The translations under genes were made by a program, and so were the position numbers. Source: Gordionus sp. m RMFG-2023 (taxonomy: Eukaryota > Nematomorpha > Gordioida > Chordodea > Parachordodidae). From it: DNA of 64,000 nt. Below are positions 11,953 to 23,788 of this stretch, in pieces. Under the pieces are notes generated by a model, which was not told the DNA's origin, made no database searches, and worked only from the letters and a program-made list of their open reading frames with translations. How positions within the stretch are numbered: position 1 is the first letter of the stretch; every line of letters starts with the position of its first letter. The stretch is from the NCBI RefSeq assembly GCF_954871325.1, contig NC_088775.1, positions 55,591,561-55,655,560 of the forward strand. The letters are read 5' to 3'.

Positions 11953-12599
11953 GTATGGAAATTATCTTATTTATTATTGCCTAAATTCTTTACTGATTTA
12001 AATATGGAAAAATATAATCTTCAAGAATAGTGGTTAGACATAATCGATTATAATTTAAAAAAATAATATTTATGAACCCCAGACTATTTTTCTCCTTAAA
12101 AAATGTCCTGACTTTGTTTAAGAATTTTAGTAATTTATTGATTTCTTTAAAACAAAGTACAGGAGCTAGTTCGAACCTGTCCTTATCTATTTATTAAAAA
12201 AAAATAACTCAAATTTTGTAGTGTTCAGAACTCCACTTTGAAATTTTTTCACTTTATTTATTTAAATCTTTATAAATCATGTTCAAGAGTTAAAATTTTA
12301 CAATTATAATGCAAAAATATAATAAATAAATATATTATAATATAAAAAAATATCTCCTGTTCATCTTTCATTTCCCAAATCTTTTTCATCCGGAAAGTTA
12401 TAAAATATATAATAAAGAATATTAGAATTAAAGAATCATTAATTTTACTAATTTTTTATGGGGGTGGGCTTGTTTAAAGTTTAAAAAAAATATTATTAGG
12501 ACTAATTATATGTGTTAATATGGTCTAAACACAATCATAACAAAGTATATATTAATATTTGCATTTATTCCAACAGATCTACATCCCAATAACTCAGAC

Positions 12600-14480
12600 T
12601 GAGGCATTGTTTTAGGGTTTCCGAGGCCATCCTATTTCTTTTTTTGTCATGCAATCAACAGCTTTACTGAAAGTCCTCTCACTTGCACCACTTGTCGTTT
12701 GTTGCGCTAAATAATCTCTAGCCAATAACGACAAAGTGGGATATATCGAGGCGTTCTTTTCCCACCAATCTAAAATATTTGTCCAAGTTGGCGCTACTGG
12801 TTCCTTAAGATATTACAAGATCTCATCTCTCATGGGATCTGGGTTATCTATAGCATCTCTGAAAATAAATATAAAAATACAAGGTTAGTTATATTTCTAA
12901 GTATTTATATTTACTTTCGCATTTAATTATGCATAATAATTGAGTAAGGTTGAGAATCATCATCATTGAATTGATAAGCCGTTGCTTGGTGTATTGGCAA
13001 GGCATAGGCTAAGTGTACTAGTTTTAATTTTTTATAATATTTATCATTTAATATTGCTTTTGGCATATATTTTAATTTGGTCTTCGGATTAAGGAAGCAT
13101 GATATATAATTTGTTAGGGTATTAAATAAGCCTTCGTAGTTTTTAAATTTATTTAGCATTAATTTGGCAGCGTTTCTTATATCATCATTAACATGTGTAT
13201 TAAAATTTTCATCCAAAAAATTCCCCATCGAAGCTACGAATAAAACCGCCGTCCCAATAGTTGTATTTTCCGATGAAACTTCACACGTAATCTTGAAAAA
13301 AGGTTTAAGGAAGATTTCAATTTCCTTTAAATATTTTTCCTCATTGACATTAATATAAAAATCATCTTTGGGAAGACATTCTTCCCCTAATCGTTTAAAT
13401 GCGTCTAAATTCTTTAAAATAAAATATATTATGAATATAACATTTAAGATTATGGTTAATTTACTTTATTTATTGTAGAAATTATAAGATACTTTGAATT
13501 CCACCTAGTGATCACATCAAGCGGTAACCGTGTACCGCCAGAGATGGGCATATATTTTTGCATGAACTTTGGCGATAGGTGAAGTTTTTTCATCAATTTA
13601 TGTATTTTTTCTAATTTTTTATCAAAAATATTTAGCCATTCTTTAACTTTTATATTGATAACATGCGCTAGGCATCTATGACTATAAAAGGGCATATTGT
13701 ATATTTCTCTATAATGATTGGCCATTATTTCTCCTGCACTTATCATATTTTTTGCATTATCATGTGTAATTGCTATAACATTTTTTTTAATCTCAAATGT
13801 TTCAAAAGATTTTAATAAATAATTAGATATATCCTGTCCATTATGCAGGTGAGGTAGTTCTATTAAATCAAACAGGTAATTTTTAGAATCGAACAATATG
13901 ATAAAGAGTTGATTCCTGTCCAAACATCCGTGGAGAGGGAGATTTTGCTTTGTACATTTTTTAATGTTTCTATGATTTTAGATTTTGATGTTTCATAAAT
14001 CGAATGCAAATATATTTTGGCAGTTTGCCTTGTCATATTTTCCCTTTTAAATATAAACGCGTATATATCCCTGAATTCACTAGAGTCAAATAGGTTAAAC
14101 GGTAAATTATTTTTAACAATATATCTGAGTATTAGCTTATTTAAATGTTTATTTTCTTCAGGTTGTAGTTTTCTTATAGATAAATTTTTGGGCAATATTT
14201 CTTTAATTTGGAAAATAATATCCGGGTGGGATATTTTAATATGATTTTTAAGGTTGGCTATAATATATTAAAAATAGATTTTACAAATATATTATACTTG
14301 TAGCTGTATGGATACTGTAGATTTTCTCACAATGCACACATTTGCCCCTTGATTTATTAGGTGTATTTTCAAACATATTTTTTATATAGAAATTGTTATT
14401 TTATATTGAAGAAGTGGATGATATATTGGCTATTGAGGAGGTAAAAGAGCTTTGACTTAAATTATGGTCTTGATCCATAT
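12600..14480 (-). pseudogene. hAT transposase with BED zinc finger and three small introns
   Basis: Reading from an ATG near 14477, a BED finger appears as CVHCEKIYS ... NLKNHIKISH (C-x2-C, H-x4-H). Then LSTDVWT (catalytic D region), AITHDNAKNM, HRCLAHVINIKVKE, TRWNSKYL, and the C-terminal dimerisation motif SGASERTFSKAVDCM near 12700. Three introns with GT...AG ends fit the frame: 14258-14297 (40 bp, inside the BED finger), 13412-13464 (53 bp) and 12859-12914 (56 bp). Damage is modest: one stop between the start and the finger, a frameshift with missing residues just after DVWT (about 13920), and stops near 12810-12920. It is probably dead but young. Confidence 0.8.
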
Positions 14481-15217
14481 AAATATATATTATATTACTT
14501 CGTAATCTAACATTTCATCATCCATCATATAAAAACTTTTATTAAAAAAAGGATTTATAATTTAAAAATTTTATTAAAAAATATAGATTAAATATTTTAA
14601 TATATATTTTTTTAATTTCATTCAAATAAAAATAATAATAATTATACTAAATCTCTGAAATAATAAATTCTTATTTCTTATAATTTATTAACGCCTAACT
14701 GGCACCTAATTAAGGGAGTGGGGGGAATAATTTTATTTTTTTGGTATATAAAATTAATATTTTTTTTATTTAATTATTTTTTTTTTTAATAACGAAAATA
14801 ATCATTCACTTTTTTCTTTCCTCTTTTTAATAATATATTATTTTTATTTGTTTTCATCTTTTAAAATAAATAAGATCAAGAGCAGTTTAAAATTTATTTT
14901 ATAAAAAATTGAAGGGGAAACGGGGGGGGGGAAAAATTATTTTTTAATCCCTCCCCTTATTTCTTTCTCCCAAAATAAATCTATCTTTTTTAAATATTGG
15001 GCTATGCTATTTTAAAAAGTTATAAAAGAGTAAAAATTTTTTGTTTTTTTTACCATTATTTCTTTTAAAGAAATTTTTTTTTAATAAGTACAATATGATT
15101 TTGTTAAATATAAAAGAATACATACTTAATATCAATATATAAAATCAATTACAGATAAAATTATTGAAATTGCACAGAAAATAAAATTTCTGAACTTATG
15201 AAATCAGGCACCGATCA

Positions 15218-15372
15218 TATAGTAAATATATGGTGAATTCCATATCCCTTCAATTTTCCTTAAATTTTGTCTGGTAGTATATACTATAACTAAGAAAAAA
15301 ATTAAATTTTACCTTCCAACACTGTTTACCCGCTAAGATATGGCCGTTTAAAGCGCGGAAAAATGGTACATG
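15218..15372 (+). repeat. Solo end of the TTAA-flanked transposon (see 53461-57053)
   Basis: About 155 bp beginning 'tatggtgaattccatatc' and running through 'ggtagtatat', 'cccgctaagatatgg' and 'gaaaaatggtaca'. It matches the left arm of the 53461-57053 element nearly base for base and is present only once here. It lies inside the hAT element 11153-15929, so it arrived in or was captured by that element. Confidence 0.8.
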
Positions 15373-15937
15373 AGTCAACCCTAAAAGTCTTTTGATCGAA
15401 AAAATGATCTGGATATTGGGTCAGATGAAAAAAAGCAACCAATAAAATGACTACAACTTTGGGTTGAAGTCGTAAAAAACAACCCGATGTTTGAGTCTGA
15501 GTCGAAAAAAGGATCCAACTATTCGTCTTCTAGTCGACTAAAATATTTACCTCGTATAACGACTTAATAGGTTTTTTAAATTATCTAGCGATTGATACCT
15601 CTAATAACCATATATTTATATACTTTAATAAATTCAATAAGAAATATTAAAATATATGTGTCTGTGCTCGGAGTTCATGCCATAGCTGATTTAGTCGATT
15701 TTAGAGCCAAGTGCCAGGTCTGGGTATTAAACAACCAACAATTAACAACACTAATATAAGTAATCGAGTTTCATAAAATTTAAGTTAACCTGAGTTCACG
15801 ACTCAAGTTCAGAACTCGAGTTGTAAAAATGAGTCGACTAATCGACTCAAAACTCGACTAAAGTGGGTGGAGTTATTGCGACTTCGACTCGGAGTCGAAG
15901 TCGGTAGAACTCGACTATTTAAAACACTAATATATGG

Positions 15938-16370
15938 CCATATTTTTTTAAAAAATAGCCGCTATCCTGCGCAGTAAGAAATCACGTGATTTGCGCGCCG
16001 AATAATGAAAATGTCGCGATCTGTGCTAAATATCATAAGAAATGGCGTTTGTGTTGAATTTTTCAAAAATAAGAAATATGGCATCGTAAATAAGAAATAT
16101 GGCGTCGATAAAAAGAAATATGGGCATATTTTCTAAAAAACGGCCGCGATCCTGCGCAGTATGAAATCACGTGATCTGCATGTCGAATAGTGAAAATGTC
16201 TCGATCTGTGCAGACTAAATGGCCTTTTGTTGAATTATTCAGAAATAATTCAAAAATAAGAAATATGGCATCATGAATAAGAAATAGGCGTCGGAAATGA
16301 GAAATATGGGGTCGAGAATAATAAATATGACGTCGAGAATAATAAATATGGCGTCCAGAATAACAAATAA
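15938..16370. repeat. Tandem repeat, 187-bp unit with embedded 21-bp minisatellite
   Basis: Two diverged copies, starting near 15935 and 16122, each run 'ggccatatttt', 'atcctgcgcagta', 'gaaatcacgtgat', 'gaaaatgtc.cgatctgtgc', then several 'aagaaatatggcgtcg' units. They contain the palindromic CACGTG and GCGCAG-type words, which are unusual in this AT-rich setting. The hAT element 11153-15929 interrupts the left edge of the array. Confidence 0.75.
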
Positions 16371-17626
16371 ATATTGGTTTGTTGGTTTTGAGATAGAAAA
16401 ATAAATATAAAAATTATCTGATTATATTACAGTATTAATTTGTATATTCATATTTAATTTTGTATTCGTATTACATTTACAAATTTTTAATAAAAATAGC
16501 AAAAAATTGCTTAATTATTCGTTTAATTTAAAAAAATAGTGCCCACCCCCAATTAGGCAGCTGGAATTTCGCAGGTTCTTTATCCATAGTTCTATCTATA
16601 AATAGGTAAATACTATTATTAGACCTTCAATTGAATCAAATGTTGATTGTAGATTGATGTTTTAATAACCTACTAATGCGAAATACTGAGATGTTATATA
16701 ACGCCCCTCCTAATATTTTTGTATTATAATTTTATAAGTCCTCCTTTTTTAAAGAATGTATGAAGTTTTGTGTGTGATTTTACGTTTGACGAATTATTTG
16801 TTTTTAGAAAAATTTGAGGTTCGTTTAGTTCATGCTATATAATTTTCATATTGCACCTGAAGCTTTCAAATTTTAAAAATTATTTAACTATAGAATTAAG
16901 GCCTTTTAAAAGGAAATAAAGAAACTTCTATCCCCGACAAAAAAATTAGTGGCCATACAAATATGACTCTTTCTTGAGACCCAGTTAAAAATAGTTGACC
17001 CTTTTATTTTGCTTAAAAAATATTTTAGGTTGGTTGGTATAGTTTGAACAAAATATTTAAAAAAAATGAAATGAAATTTTAAAATTTATGATTCATAAAC
17101 TTTAATTGACATTTTAGAAATTTTAAATATTTGATTTGACGTTTTTGAATTTATTTTTACCGAACCCACCTTGAAACGAATTGTTTTCGCTATTTTGATC
17201 TTCTTTTTAACCTGATCCAAACCTCAAAAATTTTCAAAGGTTCAACCTGTAAAACTGATTAAATGAAATTTTCCCACTCGCTGTTCTAATCATCTAGGCG
17301 CGTAACCAATTTCCCTCCCCCCCATCGCAAATTTGACTGTTTTCATATATATCATTTTAAGCTAATAAAAATTTTACCACACCCCCCCCCCCCCAATCAA
17401 AATTTTACAAATATTTGAATATCAATTTTCCAACATAAAACGTATTTTTTATAAATAAATTTTATTAAAATTTCATTTCCTTGTAAGTACATTAAAATTA
17501 TTCAAAAATATAATAAAATGGAAAAATTTTTAGTGAGTTAGAATTAATAAGTATTTATAATAATATTTTAATTATTATAAATATCTATAATTTTTTAAAT
17601 ATTTTACATTTTTACTTCCATTTTGT
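16371..17626. other. Intron with homopolymer runs, no gene
   Basis: No protein motif seen. A run of about 14 C at 17381-17394 and another C-rich stretch near 17310-17322 may be polymorphic. Elsewhere AT-rich. Possibly the decayed 5' part of the hAT relic that becomes readable at 17627. Confidence 0.45.
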
Positions 17627-18549
17627 AGAACAGAAGAAATAGAAATACAAAAGTTAAATAAGGCTGAGCTTGAAAAAAAGTAATGTGTCGTCAAAAGCGA
17701 TATCATTATTGAATTCAATTGATCAATCAGAGTTTATCATTGCTGCTAGTTGCATCAATAAATTATTTTCCTATAGATCACTACTTTGTAGAAATTTACA
17801 AAAATCAAATTTAGATATGGTTCAGGTTATTGAATTGTCGGAAAATATATATGAACAGGTAAGATACAATAAGAATAAATGTATATGAATATTTTCATAA
17901 TATTTATCTCAACGTTGAATCGAAGGCTAAATTTTATGATATTACAATAATTAAACCTCGTCTAGCACATAGGCAATTATTGAGATGTAAAATAAATATT
18001 GGCTCAACTGAAGAATATTATAAAATATCCATTTTCATCCCATTCTTAGATAATTTTATCGCAAATAAATGTACGGTTTTTAGATAAAAAACAACTCTTT
18101 ATCAATATTCAAGTTTTATTACCCAAAGATCCTTCTTTGGTTTCTAATGCCACTATTAGTAAAATTAAATATTTAGCAAAATTTTATTCTTATGATATTG
18201 ATACTGAAATATATTTAATCAATGAATTCGAATTATGGTATAAATATTTACTACGTTTAGCTATTTTACCTGAGCATGCTATTGATGCGCTCAATCGGTG
18301 TAAAGGTACCTTGGCTCAATTTCCTAATATTTTGAAGTTATTTTATATTCATGCATGTTTATTACAACATGTACGAATGAAAGGACTTTTTCCAACTTGA
18401 GAGTTGAAAACATATTTACGAAGTACTACTTCCGAATCTCAGCCAAATGGGTTAGCTCTGTTAAATATTCACAGAGATTTGGTTCCAACGACAAACGAAA
18501 TCTTGATGAATTGGCAACATTCCCACGAAAATTAAAAATCACATTATAA
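17627..18549 (+). pseudogene. hAT transposase relic, P52rIPK/ZMYM1-like C-terminal half
   Basis: Readable pieces in order: LLNSIDQSEFIIAASCINKL and LCRNLQKSNLDMVQVIELS (17700-17850); KPRLAHRQLLR and FLDNFIANK (about 17950-18070); YLAKFYSYDID (18165); and the C-terminal dimerisation segment TTCTNERTFSNLR, TYLRST, NGLALLNIHRD (18360-18490). These match the P52rIPK/DUF4371 group ('VTTCTNERSFSNLRRLKTYLRS', 'GLALLNIHR'). The frame switches several times. A GT at 17860 after YEQ could be an old intron donor. There is no obvious TIR. The hAT element at 18654 lies 105 bp downstream. Confidence 0.75.
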
Positions 18550-18954
18550 TTATAATATTTAATAAAAATTTTTGTATAATATTGTATTTGATAAGAAGTT
18601 AAAAAAAACTTTTTTTTAAAATTATTTTCTAGTCAATATTTTATACACACTACTAGTGTTGTTAAACGGCTAAGCCGAGTCGACTTAGCTGCGACTCGAG
18701 CCTAGTTTTTAATCTATAAAACGACTTTGACTCGAGTCGACTAAATGAGCCGCATTGGTCGGCTCACTTAGTCGGCACTCGCTGGGTCTGCTCAATTTTT
18801 TTGTTTTTTTATAAAATCTGGTAAATTTTGGGTTATTGATTAATGTGAACAAAATTATAATAATATTCATGTCGTAACTATAAATGGCTCAGGACCCGAA
18901 TTCGGCTTCAGATATTATATATCTATTTTTTATAACACAAAAATGTATATAATT

Positions 18955-19355
18955 TATATTGTAAAGATGTTAAATTAAAATTTCAGTAAAGATGTACCCT
19001 AGATAAGTGACAATTGTCATAATCGTTATTTTTAAAGATTTTTGAAATTTTTTGACGCAAGTGGGTAAAAATATAGATTGTAAATATGTTATTAAATTTT
19101 TAGTGAAGATGTACCCTAGATAAGTGACAATTGTCATAATCGTTGTTTTTAAAGTTTTTAAAATTTATTTGACGTAAATGGGCTAAAATAGGTATTGCTA
19201 ACATGTTAAAATAAAACTTCAATGAAGATGCACCATAGATAAGTGACAATTGTCATAATCGTTGTTCTAGAAGTTTTTTAAATTTTTTTGACGTAAATGG
19301 GCTAAAATAAGTATTGCCAACATGTTTAAATGAAACTTCAGTGAAGATGTACCTA
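18955..19355 (+). repeat. Array of ~120-bp units with TGACAATTGTCA, left arm
   Basis: Three full units plus a partial one. Each unit contains 'cagtgaagatgtacc', 'tagataagtgacaattgtc', 'ataatcgtt', 'gacgtaaatgggctaaaat' and a 'catgttaaa' block. The 12-mer TGACAATTGTCA is its own reverse complement. The inverted counterpart lies at 22085-22470. Confidence 0.9.
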
Positions 19356-19360
19356 GATAT

Positions 19361-22080
19361 AGGGTTTTCCATTCAAAAAAGGAAAAGTCCCAATCAAAAA
19401 AGGAAAATCGTAATTTTTGTCAATTTTTCTTAAACCTTTATTTATTTTTGTTATTCCTTCTCAATTTATTTCTAATTTTTTGCGATTTTCTTTACTTTTA
19501 TTTTTCTTACTATATCTTCTCTCAATTTATTTTTCTTCTCATTTTGATAATTCTTTTGTATTTTTAAATTTAGGTCTATTTTTTTAACAATCTTTACGTT
19601 TTTTTTTCATTATACATATAATATTCTTTTTATGATTTTTTCATTGTAATTTTACAAACATTTTTAACCTTTTCAATCATCATTTTTAATCTTCATTTTT
19701 TTGACCTTTTCTCAATTTTTTTCTTCTCATTTTTGATAATTATTTTTTAAAATTATATTTAATTTTTTTGGCAGACAATATAATTACAATTGCTAAATTA
19801 TAAATTAATCGTTTGGTTTACCTTAACTGTAATACCAAACGATATTTAAATTAATAAAATATAATCATTTTTAAATTCTTATTTTTAAAACGCATTAGAA
19901 AATTATTATTATTTAAAACAATAGGAAAGGAAGACAGACTAAATAAAATTAATTTTTTTTTATATTTCCATGGATTCGACTTATTTTTATACATTATTAT
20001 AGCGCTGTAAACATTTCTCAAAAAATCGAACACGTTCAAGTTCATGTTCAAAAAAAGGAACGCGTTCACGAACACGTTCACGTTCATAAAACCGTTCAAA
20101 ATTTTATGATAAATTTTTTAAAAATTTAATTTAATATAAATAAACTTATATTTTTTAATACAATATATTTTGGCTATGTTAAAATATAATATAGTTTTAT
20201 TTTGATAATATAATTATAAATAAAATATAATAATATAATATAGCGAATAAAAAGATATTTGTATTTATAAAAAATTTTTATTATTAAATTTTAATAACAA
20301 TTGTTTTCAAAATATTTATCTGATATACAGGAACACTTGGCAGTTAATACGGCATTAGCCTAAAAACACGCCCTACAGAGGCAGATGAGTGGATTGCGGT
20401 ATTATACTTCATAAACAGCTCTTTTAACGTGGAGAATTAATTAAAAACATATTGTTTTGTTATTTGCAAAAAATTTAGATTACTCTCGACAAAAAAAAAG
20501 GATATCTCGAAATTAACAGTTTTCCTGGGTTTTCAAAGCATTTTTTTAAATATCGTTATAAGTTTGTTTTTAATATGTTCGTTCTGTGGAAGTTTTATTC
20601 ATGGCCATTGAAGTTTAAAAGCTGGATGTATAATTGCAGAAAGAACATATTGATTCTTATATATATGTTCAAATCTTTAAAAAAATAAAATATATGTAAT
20701 AATTGAGAGTGATAGATTTAATACCTTTTATTAATCCCATTTAATACGGCGTCTATCAATGGTTGACCATATTTGAGGCCACTAATTTTTTTAATTTTTA
20801 TATAATTATCGCTATTGTTGGGGTCAAATATCCCAAATGCATTATTTCTTCAAATTTAATGATTTAACTTAGTTATATCGAATAAAATCAAAAGTCGTTT
20901 TAAATTGGAACCTGAAGATTTTGACAATATAATACTTTTTGGCCACATTTTACACTTGGTAAGCATTGGATTAGTTCCTTCAATATAGGATGTTAATGTA
21001 AAACATTTATCATATTTGGCCATGGTAATGATGATTCATCTGATTTTGGATTTTCAGAATCAGATGATGAGGATTAAATAATAATATCCATGCTTATGCT
21101 AATCTATTAAATTAAAATATAAACAATAATATTCAAATTAATAAACTATGTGTTATAAAAATTGAAATATAAAAAGGAAGTACACAGCCTATTAAAAAAT
21201 ATAAATAATACATTTTAAAATAAAATTCGGAAATATTAAATTTTTCAAATAAATAAAAATAAAAATATTTTTAAAATTGAACGAACGTTAAATTCGAACG
21301 CGTTCGTCATAAAAAAGGAACGCGTTCACGTTCAAAGTTTGTCAAATATAAAAAGAACGCCGTTCATCATTTTTTTCAAAAAAACGAACTTCGTTCACGA
21401 ACGCGTTCATTTACAACATACATTATTATAATATAAAGTGTAGGTTATTTTATAAATAAAGATTATATATAGTAAAAAAAATTCGTCCTTATTTTTTTTT
21501 ATTTAAATTTATAAATTAGTTTTATCAATGTCAAATATAAAATAGATGTTTTAACTAAATAGTCTTTAATAAACAAAATTATATATACTAGGATATTGTA
21601 ATGAACTAAACTAGCAAAAATAATTATTAAAAATGAGAAGAAAAAAATTGAGAAAAGGTCAAAAAAATAAAGATTAAAAATGACGAGATTGAAAAGGTTA
21701 AAAATGTATTTAAAAGATTACAATGAAAAAATCATAAAAAGAATATTGTATGTATGATGAAAAAAAAACGTAAAGAATTGTTTAAAAAATGGACCTAAAT
21801 TAAATTATTTTTAATACAAAAGAATTATCAAAATGAGAAGAATAAATTGAGAGAAGATATAGTGAGAAAAATAAAAGTAAAGAAAATCGCAAAAAGTTAG
21901 AAATAAATTGAGAAAAGATACAGTAAGAAAAAAAAACGTAAAGAAATCGCAAAAATTTAGAAATAAATTAAGAAGGAATAACAAAAATAAATAAAGGTTT
22001 AAGAAAAATTGACAAAAAATTTTAAAAAATCGATTTTCCTTTTTTGATTGGGACTTTTCCTTTTTTGAATGGGAAACCCT
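19361..22080. mobile_element. Foldback block with long inverted arms inside the hAT element
   Basis: The left end AGGGTTTTCCATTC and the right end GAATGGGAAACCCT begin inverted arms of about 640 bp (19361-19990 and 21430-22080), with 'aaaaaaggaaaagtccc' near the tips. The arms are pyrimidine- or purine-rich and non-coding. They may be a separate insertion, or simply the inner part of the palindrome of the enclosing element, because the outer arms are also inverted. No clean target duplication was found. The Lys/Phe/Leu-rich frame at 21811-22101 is low-complexity and not a gene. Confidence 0.6.
20000..21420. mobile_element. hAT element, innermost layer of the nest
   Basis: A 1421-bp element. 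Left end TAGCGCTGTAAAC, right end (reverse-complemented) TATGTTGTAAATGAACG. A perfect 8-bp target duplication CATTATTA lies at 19992-19999 and 21421-21428. Subterminal regions repeat GAACGCGTTC-type palindromes in both orientations (20020-20095 and 21285-21410). The interior has no convincing transposase; an acidic stretch DDSSDFGFSESDDED is readable at about 21030-21076. It is the youngest of the three layers. Confidence 0.85.
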
Positions 22081-22084
22081 GTAT

Positions 22085-22470
22085 CTAGAGTACATCTTCA
22101 CTGAAGTTTTATTTAAACATGGTTAGCAATACTTATTACGTCAAAAAAACTTTAAAAACAACGATTATGACAATTGTCACTTATCTATGGTACATCTTCA
22201 CTAAAATTTTATTTAAACATGTTAGCAATACTTTTTTAGCCCATTTACGTCAAAAAAAATTAAAAACTTTGAAAACAACTATTATGATAATTGTCACTTA
22301 TCCAGGGTACATCTTCACTGAAATTTTAATATAACATATTTACAATCTATATTTTTACCCACTTACGTCAAAAAATTTCAAAAATCTTTAAAAATAACGA
22401 TTATGACAATTATCACTTATCTAGGGGTACATCTTCACTGAAATTTTAATTTAACATCTTTACATTATAA
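22085..22470 (-). repeat. Array of ~120-bp units with TGACAATTGTCA, right arm
   Basis: Inverted counterpart of 18955-19355, with three units. The core is intact in two units and altered by one base in each of the others ('tgataattgtcac', 'tgacaattatcac'). The unit order mirrors the left arm, making the element a near-perfect hairpin. Confidence 0.88.
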
Positions 22471-22815
22471 ATTATATTTTTACATTTTGTGTTATATAAA
22501 TTAGGTATATAATCCCTGAAGCCGAATTCGGGTCCTGAGCAATTTTTAGTCATGACATGAATATTCTTATTATAATTTTGTTCACATTAATCAATAATCC
22601 AAAATTTACCAATTTACCAGATTTTATAAAAAAAACAAAAAAATTGAGCAGACTTATCGAGTCGACTTACATGAGCCGACTAAGCGAGCCGACTTCATGC
22701 GCCGACTAAGTGAGTCGGCTCATGCGGCTCCTTTATCGACTTGAATCGGAGCCGTTTTTTACTACTCGAGTCGCAAGTCGTAAGAACTCGACTTTTTAAC
22801 AACACTACACACTAC

Positions 22816-23680
22816 TATAGTATTTTCAATAAAAAAATTATATTCTACTTATATTGTATGAGAATTTAAGTTGAGGCTAGTTTTTAAAGCAAATTTTATA
22901 AAAAAATGACATTAAACTTTATTTCAACTTTACATTTAAAAAAACTTTATTAAATATAAATACCTAACTTAAAATAATAAAAAATAGGCTTATAATATCC
23001 ATAAGCACGAATTAGTAAATAATAACTAAAAATAGAAATATAATTATTATTAAATTATGAATAATTTAATAGAATAGAATAGAATAGCTAAAACATAAGA
23101 CCCGGCCGAAGACCGGGGAAAAGCTGGCCGAAGCCCAGGTAAGGAGGGTTTGAGGACGAACCCCCCCATAAGAAAATCCTGGATACGCCACTGTAATCAT
23201 CACTATTATCATTTTTTTTGAAGTTTTTTTATAAAGCAGGCACATTTTTAAACATAAAATATTTTTGATTATCACATAAGAAAAGTAATGGTATGATTGG
23301 TTAAAATTAAATGGATGGAACCCCATAAAAATAAATAACTTTAAGCTTAAAGATAAACTATATTTTATTAGATAAAAAATAATATAAGGTTTTTTTTGAA
23401 AAGGAATGGAAAAGACCTAAATAAAAATAATATTTTGGCTCTAACCCTATTTCTAACATAAGTGAATTTTAGGCCTTATAATAATCCAGCAGCAATATGT
23501 TAATGATATATTTATTAATTGTTAATTCATTTAACCATTTTTATATGATTGTAAAAAATTTTGATAGATAAAAAAAATAATTTTAGAAAATAGATGTTTT
23601 TTAAAAAAGCCTCCATTCTTATTTACATTTTTCTATGTTTGTATAATTAACCATTCAATAAACACGGACCATCCCACCAG
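22816..23680. other. Intron before exon 23681, with one MITE end
   Basis: AT-rich. Around 23070-23196 is a GC-rich block described separately. The rest shows no coding signal. It ends at acceptor 'cccaccag'. Confidence 0.5.
23069..23196 (-). mobile_element. MITE-like end fragment (CAGTGGCG type)
   Basis: On the minus strand the sequence begins 'cagtggcgtatccaggattt' and continues through 'ggttcgtcctc', 'ccctccttacctgggc' and 'ccggtcttcggccggg'. CAGTGGCG(T/G)ATCCAG is a common terminus of animal DNA-transposon fragments. The other end is a short 'agaat' microsatellite (23069-23088). No partner terminus was found, so this is a single end. Confidence 0.5.
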
Positions 23681-23788
23681 GTATGTATAGCAGCCATAAT
23701 GGTCGTAATCGATTTGTATCGCAGCATAGGAAGAAATCTCCTTCCTTATACCGAAAGTATATTAGGGACCATGATTCAGATACTAGCG
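23681..23788 (+). CDS. KPNB1: Importin subunit beta-1, exon (HEAT repeats, internal)
   Basis: A 108-nt symmetric exon (phase 0 at both ends). It reads VCIAAIMVVIDLYRSIG then RNLLPYTESILGTMIQILA, matching vertebrate VCLAAVGLVGDLCRALQ then SNIIPFCDEVMQLLLENLG. Acceptor is 'atcccaccag|gta', and the exon itself starts with gtatgt. Donor 'gcg|gtttga' has T at +3. It is flanked by a 14.4 kb and a 1.0 kb intron. Confidence 0.93.

Larger units (their letters stand above)
11153..15929 (-). mobile_element. hAT transposon carrying a BED-finger transposase, TAGTGTTGTTAAA family
   Basis: A 4777-bp element. Left end is TAATGTGTTAAACGACTC; right end, reverse-complemented, TAGTGTTTTAAATAGTCGAG. Flanks ATATATTG (11145-11152) and ATATATGG (15930-15937) agree at 7 of 8 positions. 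Subterminal sequence is packed with GAGTCGACT-type motifs, as in the 18654-22807 and 28708-35710 elements. A block with 'cagatccgtgg' near 11330 is mirrored near 15680 and recurs at 30740 inside the 7 kb element. This is the only member with a recognisable transposase, so it is the best candidate for the family's (former) autonomous form. Confidence 0.85.
18654..22807. mobile_element. hAT foldback element, TAGTGTTGTTAAA family
   Basis: A 4154-bp element with left end TAGTGTTGTTAAACGGCT and right end TTTTTAACAACACTA. A perfect 8-bp target duplication CACACTAC lies at 18646-18653 and 22808-22815. The two halves are inverted copies of each other: a GTCGAC-rich subterminal block, then an array of about 120-bp units, then the block at 19361/22080. 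No transposase frame is seen outside the nested insert. It was probably mobilised by a related transposase such as that of 11153-15929. Confidence 0.9.

Noticed and set aside
19361-22080. Independent transposon with its own target duplication
   Set aside because: Kept only as a tentative feature. The ends look terminal, but no duplication can be read because the surrounding sequence is itself inverted.
21811-22101. 96-codon Phe/Leu/Lys-rich membrane-like protein
   Set aside because: Low-complexity translation of the inverted arm; its mirror exists on the other arm.
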